A DNA stretch of 64,000 nucleotides from an uncultured Lactobacillus sp. Lineage in GTDB: Bacteria > Bacillota > Bacilli > Lactobacillales > Lactobacillaceae. The position numbers and the translations under genes are program-made. Positions 54,509 to 62,492 of this stretch are shown here, one piece after another (position 1 is the first letter of the stretch; each line of letters starts with the position of its first letter). The notes beneath the pieces were generated by a model. The model was given only the letters and a program-made list of their open reading frames with translations, was not told the DNA's origin and did no database searches. The stretch is from the NCBI GenBank assembly GCA_937874695.1, contig CALNAJ010000028.1, forward strand, positions 1 to 64,000, in the 5' to 3' direction.

Positions 54509-55237
54509 CGGGCATTCCTCCTTTAGTTTTTTCAAAATTAAATCACATCATTAATTTGATAACAGCTTGCTAGACGAGACCCTCTAGTTGCGAAGAATGA
54601 GTAACAGCCATCAAGCAAGACTAGCGTAGTTTAAGCGTACCATCAACCTGTTATCATCATGACATATTCTGCTATTATTTAGCTTAACCTTAAAAATCTA
54701 GTCAGCCTCATTCAATATCAGTTAACACTAATTCTCTAGTCAGAGCTAACAATGGACACCTGCCAACTCACTGTCACGGTAAAACGCTATGTGAGCCGTG
54801 AGGGTGAGGCAAATCAACCAAGCCATGGGAATTCTCTAAGCGGTGTCCTTTACCGCTTAGAGAATTGGTGTCTTTGAAACTCGAACTTTGAGGTTCAAAG
54901 CAAGCCTGGAGACCGCTCTGTGGCTCCGGGCGTCCGCCCATAGCGTCACGGTTGATTTGCCTCGCCCGGAAGGCACAAGTCACATCAGTCCTATCACCAT
55001 AGACGTCACTATTTGAGCAGCCACCAGGCAACACCCAACATTAACTAGAATTATAGTCTACTAGATTAACGATAACGCAACCTTAAGTTATTTTCCTTAC
55101 CAAAGTCTAAGTTTATCCGAAGTTTAGCACGTTCTTTGCCGCAGTACCCGGGATTTAAGGTAAACTTTTATCCGAGCACAGAGAATGTTATCCTATTAGG
55201 GTCAGACATTTTGATTGTCATCAACGGAGGGGTTTTC
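54509..55237. other. Long intergenic region with structured element
   Basis: A plausible minus-strand promoter for the response regulator lies at 54618-54646 (TTGATG, 17, TAGTCT). 54785-54970 holds a closed multi-branch element: 17-base arms at 54803-54819 and 54950-54966 enclose a perfect 15-pair hairpin (54830-54866) and CTTTGAAACTC / GAGGTTCAAAG. The rest, up to yfhO, shows no gene. Confidence 0.5.
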
Positions 55238-57964
55238 ATGGAGCAACATCACAACACCTTGGCACAGTTAAGAGCAAGCCGTTGGGTGTATTTGGGGGCA
55301 TTTTTAATTCCGCTGGTCATCACGTGTGTGGTCTTCTGGCAACTGAAGATTACGCCATTTGGCAAGCATAGTCTGTTGTTTAGCGACACGGGCGCACAGT
55401 ACGTTCCGATTTTGGAGTATCTGCGCTCGACCGTGACGCACGGGCAGTTTCACCTATTTTCATTCGCTTTGGGGACGGGTAGTAGTATGGTGCCATTATT
55501 GACCTACTACGTGATTAGTCCGTTTAATCTTTTGATTTTTCTCTTTCCAGCGGCGCAGTTACCGACTGCGATTGCTTGGATCGTCATCTTAAAAATTGGC
55601 ACGATTGGCCTGACCATGGCGATTTTCTTACGTCGCGCATTTCTGCGTAGTGGGTGGTCACTCCTGCTGTTCTCAACGGCCTTCAGCCTGTGTGGCTTTG
55701 TGGCCATGTATTTCTACGACATCATGTGGTTGGACGCCCTGATTTGGCTGCCAATTGTGGCTTTAGGGCTACATCGGATCGTCAGTTCACACCACTTTGG
55801 CCTCTACACTGCGAGCCTAACGCTGACCATTCTGTCCAATTATTACTTGGGCTACATGACCTGTCTGTTTTCACTGATGTACTTCATCTACTTGACGGTG
55901 GAGCACCAACCAGTACCCACCCCGTTCAAGGAAACGTGGCGGATGCACTGGCCAGCGATTCGCCAATTCATCTTTGGCTCGCTGCTAGCCGGCATGATGT
56001 CGATGATCGTCCTGATTCCGACGGCCTTGGGCATGTTACAAACGGGGAAGAGTAATTTCTTCGTGGATAACTACCTCCCCACGCCACTGTTCGGACCAGA
56101 AGTCCTCGCCCAGTTTGGCGTGGGCACGACTGATTTCACGTCACATCTCTACCACGCGCCGAGTCTATTCATGGGGACACTGATGTTTCTTCTGCTGATT
56201 GTCTACTTCGTGTCACCGAAGATCAAGGCGGTCGAAAAGACCCGGACGATGTGGTTGCTGATTGCGATGGGGTTGAGCCTGTTTGTGACGGTATTCAACA
56301 CCATCTGGCACATGATGCAACAACCAGCCGGTTTCCCGTTCCGAAACGTCTACTTCTTCACCTTCTTGGCCATCGTTACGGCATATCGGGCCTGGCAAAC
56401 GCATCCCGACCAAACCATGAACGATCCACAAAAGATTCTCGCCCTATTGTGGGGCGCTGGGTTGCTCACGATTGGCTTCACATCGGCCCAATTTCTCCCA
56501 AAACTGTGGGAAAAACTTTCGCCGAGCTACAACAATGATCTCTACCTCAACAGTCAGCCCAATTTCCATTTACTGTGGTTGGCGTTAGGCCTGCTGTTAC
56601 TCAACACCATGCTGATCTTCGTGACCGAGTGGCGCCCGATTCGAATCGGCCTGCTAGGCCTGATTATCTCCTGTGAGCTGGGTGGAAACTTCTTCATTGC
56701 CACACACGGGATGGACTTCGGATCTGAGACCAAGTTCGAGAAATACTTCAAAAAAGATTCTGCTATTCTCAATAAAATTGATGCCTCTTCGACCAAGTTC
56801 AACCTGCACCGGGTCGACTACCTACATTCGACCATCGGCAATGCCTACACCGGACCGTATAACCATTACAACGATCCACTAATGTTCGACTATGCTGGGT
56901 TGAGTTCCTACTCGTCCACATTGGATGAACAGTCGCGAGTCTTCCAACACGACCTGGGCTACTTCAGCCCTAACGTGCGACGAATCAGTGCGCAGGGGTA
57001 CACGCACCTGACGGATACCTTGTTCAGTGTGAAGTACCGGTTGAACGCTGACAACAAGCATCCCGTGACCCACCTAAACTCGTACGCCGGCCTCGGGTTC
57101 GCTGTGCCAAGCAAACTGGCCGACGTACAACTGCGCGACCAGACGGCGCTATTCAACCAGCAGATGATTCTGGACGCCTTGGGTGCACAACCGAATACGT
57201 TCGCACGAGCAACGGTCATGGACATTTCTGCCCACAAGGCCACGGCTAAAGAAGCAGCCAGGGCTGCGGTCAAACGCAATCGTCATCAAGGCCCACGCTA
57301 CGTCCAAACATTTAAACTCCGGGTCAACGCGACCGGGCTTCTGCACGCCTACTCGCCATCAACCAACGTCATCTACTCCAGCCTGTTGGTCAATGGCAAG
57401 AAGGCTAAGCCGCTGATCAACGCCGATGGTATGCGCTACGTCTTCAAGCTGGGGCAACACACAAAGGGCGACATCGTGACGGTCAGCTACATCACATCAC
57501 GTCCTCAGTCTGGTTACGGCAACGAATTCGTGTCGTTAGATCAGGCCAAGTACGTCAAGCTGGCGCAAAGTCTGAAACAGCAACGCTTCAAGCCCGATCG
57601 TAAGAGTGGCGTCACCTGGTTATCGGGACACGTCACAGGCACGTCCCAACGGCGCCTGCTCTACGTGTCGATCCCCGATACGCCGGGTTGGCACGCCACC
57701 GTCAATGGCAAGCCGGTCAAGATTCGTTCGGCCATGCATGCCCAGTCGATCATCCCTGTAGTTAAGAACTACCGTGGTATGATCGGTGTGCCGATTCATG
57801 TGGGTAAGAATCACGTGATTCTGAAGTACACCACGCCAGGTCTGACAGCTGGTGCCCTACTGAGTGCTTTAGGGGCTGCCATCTTCGTCTTCTTGCTGAT
57901 TGCCGGGGAATGGTTACGACCATTACGACGGCGCAAGTCACAGCGTGAAATTGATCAATCCTAA
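55238..57964 (+). CDS. YfhO-family multi-spanning membrane protein
   Basis: 908 residues. About twelve membrane helices in the first 520 residues include the family signature LFSDTGAQYVPILEYLR near the N-terminus. A large extracellular domain spans about 540-870, with one final helix and a basic tail. YfhO-like proteins belong to the GT-C superfamily and are linked to glycosylation of teichoic acids. The start at 55238 has GGAGGGG upstream; the longer frame begins in non-coding DNA. Monocistronic. Confidence 0.88.
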   Translation: MEQHHNTLAQLRASRWVYLGAFLIPLVITCVVFWQLKITPFGKHSLLFSDTGAQYVPILEYLRSTVTHGQFHLFSFALGTGSSMVPLLTYYVISPFNLLIFLFPAAQLPTAIAWIVILKIGTIGLTMAIFLRRAFLRSGWSLLLFSTAFSLCGFVAMYFYDIMWLDALIWLPIVALGLHRIVSSHHFGLYTASLTLTILSNYYLGYMTCLFSLMYFIYLTVEHQPVPTPFKETWRMHWPAIRQFIFGSLLAGMMSMIVLIPTALGMLQTGKSNFFVDNYLPTPLFGPEVLAQFGVGTTDFTSHLYHAPSLFMGTLMFLLLIVYFVSPKIKAVEKTRTMWLLIAMGLSLFVTVFNTIWHMMQQPAGFPFRNVYFFTFLAIVTAYRAWQTHPDQTMNDPQKILALLWGAGLLTIGFTSAQFLPKLWEKLSPSYNNDLYLNSQPNFHLLWLALGLLLLNTMLIFVTEWRPIRIGLLGLIISCELGGNFFIATHGMDFGSETKFEKYFKKDSAILNKIDASSTKFNLHRVDYLHSTIGNAYTGPYNHYNDPLMFDYAGLSSYSSTLDEQSRVFQHDLGYFSPNVRRISAQGYTHLTDTLFSVKYRLNADNKHPVTHLNSYAGLGFAVPSKLADVQLRDQTALFNQQMILDALGAQPNTFARATVMDISAHKATAKEAARAAVKRNRHQGPRYVQTFKLRVNATGLLHAYSPSTNVIYSSLLVNGKKAKPLINADGMRYVFKLGQHTKGDIVTVSYITSRPQSGYGNEFVSLDQAKYVKLAQSLKQQRFKPDRKSGVTWLSGHVTGTSQRRLLYVSIPDTPGWHATVNGKPVKIRSAMHAQSIIPVVKNYRGMIGVPIHVGKNHVILKYTTPGLTAGALLSALGAAIFVFLLIAGEWLRPLRRRKSQREIDQS

Positions 57965-57978
57965 TTTTAAATTTTGAC

Positions 57979-58015
57979 AGAAGGTCAGCTCAGATTGAGC
58001 TGATCTTCTTTTTTT
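57979..58015 (+). terminator. Terminator of yfhO
   Basis: AGAAG.TCAGCTC / GAGCTGA.CTTCT stem and seven T. Confidence 0.9.
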
Positions 58016-58111
58016 GCCCGCCACTTATTACTAATGTAAATTTTGTAAAAGCAGTCTCATTTTATTGGTAAAAATCGTTTTAATCTAGAATCTATTATGT
58101 CTCCTAATCGT

Positions 58112-58143
58112 CAAAAAAGGACGACCACAATGCGGTCGTCCTT
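58112..58143 (-). terminator. Terminator of the antiporter gene
   Basis: AAGGACGACC / GGTCGTCCTT perfect stem and six T on the minus strand. Confidence 0.9.
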
Positions 58144-58166
58144 GCCATTCATTTAGCCTATCTATC

Positions 58167-59363
58167 TTACTCTGATGGTCGAACCTTAGACCGATCAACT
58201 TCTCCGCGATGGGCCCGGTTCATCGTAACTCGCAGCAGGAATGGCGCAACCAGCGTCGCAATGATGATTGCCGCCACAATAGCCGAGTACCGTACTGGTG
58301 ACATCAGCTTTGCCGTAAACCCAATCTGGGCGATGATCAAAGCCATTTCGCCCCGTGAGACCATCCCGGCACCGACCGCTGTGGAACTATCCAGCGAGAA
58401 GCCGGCCATCTTGGCTCCGGCTCCGGCCCCAATCAACTTAGTCAAGACGGCCACCACGGTCAGCACCGCGATGAATCCAATCTGCTTGCCCAGTCCATTG
58501 AAGTCCATATTCAACCCGATACTAACGAAGAATACCGGGATAAACAATGCGTAACCGATGGGTTCGATGTGTCGATCAACAGTGGATTTTGCACTGGTTT
58601 GTGAGATCGCAATTCCGGCAAAGAATGCCCCAACCACGTCACTCAGACCAACTAATTCGGCCACGTAAGCCATCCCAAAACACAGAATGATGGCCATCAG
58701 CGTCTGTCCCATCGGAATCATCAAGCGGTCACCAATTTTCGCCATGTACGGTGCGACCCAGCGGACCACGAAGTAGATAGCTGCAAAGTAAACGATCTGC
58801 TCAATCGTCGTCAGTAGTAAACTGCCAGACGCTGCCGCGGCATCGCCCACGGCCGTCCCGGTGGTGGAGACCAGCACACTCAAGATGATCACGGCCAGCA
58901 CATCGTCGACGACGGCGGCCCCAAGGATCGTGGTCCCTTCCCGGCTATTCAGCGCGTTCATTTCCTTCAAGACTTCCACGGAAATCGACACGGAAGTTGC
59001 CGCGAAGATCACACTGATGAAGAGACTCTCCGTGGTACCAAGATGGTAAAGCATCCCCACCAAGTACGTCCCAATTACCGGAATCAGGACCCCCATCAAC
59101 GCCACGAGCACACTTGGTTTCAGGTAACGTTTCAGGAGCTTCAAATCACTCTCCAACCCGGCAATAAACATCAGAATGATGACACCCAGTTCAGCGTAGC
59201 TCTCCAGGACGTGTGTTAGGCTGATCCACCCCAACATCGCCGGACCAATAATGACCCCTACCAAGAGTTGCCCGATGACGGCTGGTATCCCGATGCGCGT
59301 ACTGTAATGGCCGACAATCGTTGTGGCTAATAGAATTAACGTTAGGTTTCTTAAAAGTTCCAC
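58167..59363 (-). CDS. napA: Na+/H+ antiporter, NapA/CPA2 type
   Basis: 398 residues, about twelve helices. GHYSTRIGIPAVIGQLLVGVIIGP and FIAGLESDL at the N-terminus, FAATSVSISVEVLKEM, and the paired acids in GAAVVDDVLAVI that mark electrogenic Na+/H+ antiporters of the NapA group. It expels Na+ (or K+) in exchange for protons. The GTG at 59363 is chosen because AAAGGAGG lies 6 bases upstream; the longer frame runs through the leader. A hairpin terminator in the leader suggests attenuation. Confidence 0.87.
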   Translation of the reverse strand: MELLRNLTLILLATTIVGHYSTRIGIPAVIGQLLVGVIIGPAMLGWISLTHVLESYAELGVIILMFIAGLESDLKLLKRYLKPSVLVALMGVLIPVIGTYLVGMLYHLGTTESLFISVIFAATSVSISVEVLKEMNALNSREGTTILGAAVVDDVLAVIILSVLVSTTGTAVGDAAAASGSLLLTTIEQIVYFAAIYFVVRWVAPYMAKIGDRLMIPMGQTLMAIILCFGMAYVAELVGLSDVVGAFFAGIAISQTSAKSTVDRHIEPIGYALFIPVFFVSIGLNMDFNGLGKQIGFIAVLTVVAVLTKLIGAGAGAKMAGFSLDSSTAVGAGMVSRGEMALIIAQIGFTAKLMSPVRYSAIVAAIIIATLVAPFLLRVTMNRAHRGEVDRSKVRPSE

Positions 59364-59589
59364 GAGTAGCCTCCTTTGTTTGACAAGTCTATTTAAATTC
59401 CCATTATGGTTGGTTTTGTTTGTCGATCTGGCCCCCCAATAGCTGACCATTTTACCCCAAGCAGCTAAAAAGCGACCGCTTCAAAACGGCCCTCCCAACC
59501 CAAGGAGAACACTATTCTTGAAAGCAGTCGCTTCAACCATCTTTAATTTAATTAGTTTATATTATACAGAAGAACGGGGCCCACCGCAA
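59364..59589 (-). promoter_or_regulatory. napA leader with attenuator-like hairpin
   Basis: Minus-strand promoter TTGCGG (59584-59589), 17-base spacer, TATAAT (59561-59566). The leader then carries AAGCGACTGCTTTCAA and TTGAAGCGGTCGCTT arms (59470-59533), followed by TTTTTAG, a terminator shape. It lies 107 bases before the napA start codon, with about 34 bases in the loop. No upstream minus-strand gene needs it. Confidence 0.55.
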
Positions 59590-59733
59590 CCCAACCGCAC
59601 CAGGCTGGATACTTCAGCCCCACAACCAAAGCACAATACCCAAATTCTTTAATTTCGACTTCGCCGCCAAAATTTATAGCTACCCGCAACCCCCGAATCG
59701 TGTTAAACTAATAACGATTGTGAGGTGACGCGT

Positions 59734-59937
59734 GTGAAGTGGTTAGAATCTAACTTAGTCGTGATTTTTTGGGCGGTTATCTTTGGTGAGGTCATTGGCT
59801 ACATCGTTGGTGCCTTGAAACAAGTAACTTACGACCCAATGACTATTGGCATTACTATGGCAGTTGTTGCTGTCGTCGCCGTCAATGGGATCATGTTACT
59901 CGGTCGTAGCGACGTCAAGTCTTCTGAAGGTAAATAA
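59734..59937 (+). CDS. DUF2929 (YjzD-like) small membrane protein
   Basis: 67 residues with two membrane helices (about 7-30 and 40-58). The VKWLESNLVVIFWAVIFGEVIGYI opening is characteristic; residues here are quoted only as motifs KWLESNL and FWAVIFGEV. Function unknown. The start is GTG at 59734, 6 bases after GAGGTG; the frame nine bases longer begins inside that site. Confidence 0.82.
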   Translation: MKWLESNLVVIFWAVIFGEVIGYIVGALKQVTYDPMTIGITMAVVAVVAVNGIMLLGRSDVKSSEGK

Positions 59938-59962
59938 GCGTTCACAATAAGCATGACCGAAA

Positions 59963-59998
59963 CAACCAGGACCTTGGCGAAAGCTGGGGTTTTTTTGT
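59963..59998 (+). terminator. Weak terminator after the DUF2929 gene
   Basis: Imperfect stem around AACCAG / CTGGGGTT followed by seven T. Element R copy 3 starts right after it. Confidence 0.45.
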
Positions 59999-60002
59999 TG
60001 CA

Positions 60003-60168
60003 GAGAGTGAAGCAAGGCGATTAGGTTCCGAGCATTAGGGAGCTAAGTCCTCCTGTTCGGCCTCGCCGGACAGGAGGACTTAGCTTTCTAAGCGGAAGAA
60101 CCTGCCTTGCGCAACTCGTTTCAGAGGCCGCATGTTTCCCTAGTATTTCGGCAAGAGAAAGTCTAACG
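60003..60168 (+). repeat. Structured intergenic element R, copy 3
   Basis: Outer stem GCAAGGC..AGGTTC / GAACCTGCCTTGC. The apical part is replaced by a long near-perfect hairpin GCTAAGTCCTCCTG / CAGGAGGACTTAGC. The 3' tail CTCGTTTCAGAGGCCGCAT ... AGAGAAAGTCTAACG is shared with copy 2. Confidence 0.85.
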
Positions 60169-60233
60169 CTCTAAGCCAATCAAGTCACTAACAACTCACC
60201 ACCTATTTCTTTAAAACAATATTCCAAACAAAA

Positions 60234-60285
60234 CAAACAGGGCGCCACCTAGCAGAAACCACTTTCCGCCAGGTAGCGCCCTTTT
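60234..60285. terminator. Terminator of the MFS-relP operon
   Basis: GGGCGC.ACCT / AGGT.GCGCCC stem with a T-rich tail on the minus strand; T also follows on the plus strand, so it may stop transcripts leaving element R. Confidence 0.8.
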
Positions 60286-60306
60286 CAATTACTAATCACA
60301 AACCAC

Positions 60307-60972
60307 CTACAACTGTCCGTCTTCAGCCCGAATCTCATTCTTAATCTCATTCATATCTTGATCCAATTGATGCACCAACTCAGCCTTGGCAATCAACTCT
60401 TTACGAAGCTCGGCTTGGTGTTGGACATTCTTCTTATAACTCAATTCATGTTCCAGGGACGCCCAGAAGTTCATGGCAATCGTTCTGATCTGGACTTCCA
60501 CTTTCACCGGTTCGACCCCGGCATCCAGATACACGGGTACCGACAGGATTAAATGCAGGCTACGATAACCGTTAGCCTTAGGATGCGTGATATAATCCTT
60601 TCGCCGCAGAATCTGGATGTCCGGCTGTTTTTCCAACCGACTTTCCATCGCGAGAATATCATCCTCAAAGCGGACAATGATTCGAATGCCGGCGATGTCG
60701 TGCATCTCACCTGGGAGTTTCTCTAAGTCAAAATCAAAGTGCTTACGCTGGACCTTTTCCAAGATGCTTTCCGGCGACTTGATTCGCGATTGCAGGCTAT
60801 CAACCAGTGTGTGCCCGTGTAAAATCTGATACTCTTGGTCGAGATACTCGATCTTAGTCCGCACCACTTTCACGGCGCTATTGTAATCCAGCATCAACCG
60901 CCGAAAGTTATCGACCGCCGCCAGCGACGTCGGATCATTAGGAAACTGCGTAGGTAAATTCTCGTTAGCCAT
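60307..60972 (-). CDS. relP: Small alarmone synthetase, RelP/YwaC type
   Basis: 221 residues containing only the (p)ppGpp synthetase domain: ILHGHTLVDSLQSRIKSPESI, DIAGIRIIVRF, DYITHPKANGYRSLHLI, and EVQIRTIAMNFWASLEHEL. A C-terminal coiled tail follows. The HGH segment and the PKANGYRS loop resemble B. subtilis YwaC (RelP) more than YjbM (RelQ). It makes (p)ppGpp from ATP and GTP or GDP, often on wall stress. It follows an MFS gene by 15 bases. Confidence 0.9.
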   Translation of the reverse strand: MANENLPTQFPNDPTSLAAVDNFRRLMLDYNSAVKVVRTKIEYLDQEYQILHGHTLVDSLQSRIKSPESILEKVQRKHFDFDLEKLPGEMHDIAGIRIIVRFEDDILAMESRLEKQPDIQILRRKDYITHPKANGYRSLHLILSVPVYLDAGVEPVKVEVQIRTIAMNFWASLEHELSYKKNVQHQAELRKELIAKAELVHQLDQDMNEIKNEIRAEDGQL

Positions 60973-60987
60973 GTTAATCCTTCCTAG

Positions 60988-62208
60988 TTACGCGTTTTTT
61001 TGCCGAAAATGCCGTACTTCGGGAACGACCCACCATAACAGCAAGAAATTCAGCAACAAAGTAATGGCGGTGAAAATAAACACACCATTATAGTTGAAGA
61101 TATTCGCCACGAGGCCACCGAACAAGGAGCCAAACATGCTCCCTGCCGCCTGGAAAGACTGATTCCAGCTAAAGACGGTCCCCGTCAGTTCTTGTGGCGA
61201 ATTCTTAGTCAACATCGTTTGCACCGCCGGGAACAGTGCCCCGTCAGATACCCCAATCATAAACCGTAAAATTCCCAGAAGCCAGATACTTGTGACGAAT
61301 CCTTGCGGGAAATACATCAGCACCGCGAACACGTAGCCAAAGATCAGCACGCGGCTGGTCCCCCGACGATCGCCATAATCTCCCAGCTTAGGTGCCGCTA
61401 ACAGCGTGGAAATTCCAGGCAAAGCGGCAATGATTCCGGCAACCAACGTAATTGGCCCAGTATTGTTCATCAACTGTTTGACGTACAGACTAATAATTGG
61501 GGTAATCGAATTATTTCCCATTTGAATGATCATCGTTGATACCAATAACACGAGGATCAGCTTGGGTCGTTTGACCCTATGTAACCAACTGCCCGACTGT
61601 TCTTGTTGATCGCGGGTGATCGGCGTAAAGTGTTCGTGAACCAACGTGGCACTCAAAATGAAGACGATAATCAGAAAGATTCCGGTCAGGATAAACGTCC
61701 AGCGAATGGAGAAGACTTGCGCCAAAATCCCTCCGAGCACCGGGCCAATCAGGTTTCCACTAACGTAACCAGTCGTCAGGATGCCCATTGCGCTCCCACT
61801 CTTTGCCCGGGGTGTTTCCGCCGCAATCAGTGCAGTCGCGTTGGGAATATACCCGGCAAAGAAACCTTGCAAGAATCTTAACCCGATGAGTTGCCACACA
61901 TTACTAACAAACCCCATCAGGCCAATCACAATAGCCATCCCAAAGGACGAACGTAGCAACATGATCTTGCGACCTTTGGTATCGGCCAGCTTGCCCCATA
62001 GTGGCGAAACCAGCGCAATCACGAAGAAGGTCACGGCGTAGGTTACCCCACTGTACATGGTCAGCTGTCCCTTGGTAAAGGTTCCCAGGTCATCAACATA
62101 CAACGATAAAAATGGCATGACTTCACTAAATCCCATGCCCGCAATAAAAGTCCCCAACCATAAAACGGCTAAGTTTCGCCGCCATTGTTCAGGTTTTCGT
62201 GTGCCCAC
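60988..62208 (-). CDS. MFS multidrug efflux transporter, DHA1 (PmrA/MdtG-like)
   Basis: 406 residues, twelve helices. GFSEVMPFLSLYVDDLG, PLWGKLADTKGRK (the motif A loop) and TTGYVSGNLIGPVLGG (motif C of drug exporters). It probably exports drugs or toxic metabolites. The start is GTG at 62208 with GAGGCGATG upstream. Shares an operon with relP, an uncommon pairing that may link stress alarmone output to efflux. Confidence 0.88.
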   Translation of the reverse strand: MGTRKPEQWRRNLAVLWLGTFIAGMGFSEVMPFLSLYVDDLGTFTKGQLTMYSGVTYAVTFFVIALVSPLWGKLADTKGRKIMLLRSSFGMAIVIGLMGFVSNVWQLIGLRFLQGFFAGYIPNATALIAAETPRAKSGSAMGILTTGYVSGNLIGPVLGGILAQVFSIRWTFILTGIFLIIVFILSATLVHEHFTPITRDQQEQSGSWLHRVKRPKLILVLLVSTMIIQMGNNSITPIISLYVKQLMNNTGPITLVAGIIAALPGISTLLAAPKLGDYGDRRGTSRVLIFGYVFAVLMYFPQGFVTSIWLLGILRFMIGVSDGALFPAVQTMLTKNSPQELTGTVFSWNQSFQAAGSMFGSLFGGLVANIFNYNGVFIFTAITLLLNFLLLWWVVPEVRHFRQKNA

Positions 62209-62367
62209 GACGTCATCGCCTCTTAACTTTTCTAAAAATGCATTAACTACCAGTGTAGCATAAAACCCGTTATACCGCCGTTATATTGACCTCCAAAAAT
62301 TTTTGTAAATTTTTTTAATAAAAGGGTTGGAATTTTGATGGTTTTGTTTCATAATAGGTGACAAGCA

Positions 62368-62389
62368 TGTGACGTAGTTCACTTATAAT
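62368..62389 (+). promoter_or_regulatory. R-ADH promoter with Rex/Crp-like dyad
   Basis: TATAAT (62384-62389) is immediately preceded by TGTGACGTAGTTCACT (62368-62383). This matches TGTGA-N6-TCAC(A) of Crp/Fnr sites and 10 of 12 arm bases of the Rex box TGTGAA-N4-TTCACA. The -35 is poor, so an activator is possible, or a Rex block. Confidence 0.5.
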
Positions 62390-62492
62390 TTTGTTGATAG
62401 TCCTTTCAAACCTCACTTGCCTTTAATTTTAGTCAGTTGAGAATCAACAGAACACATGACGCAGATCACACAAATATTTGGAGGTAATACAC

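Noticed and set aside
59470..59533. T-box leader before napA
   Set aside because: No AGGGTGG-type T-box sequence is present and the gene is not for amino acid metabolism.
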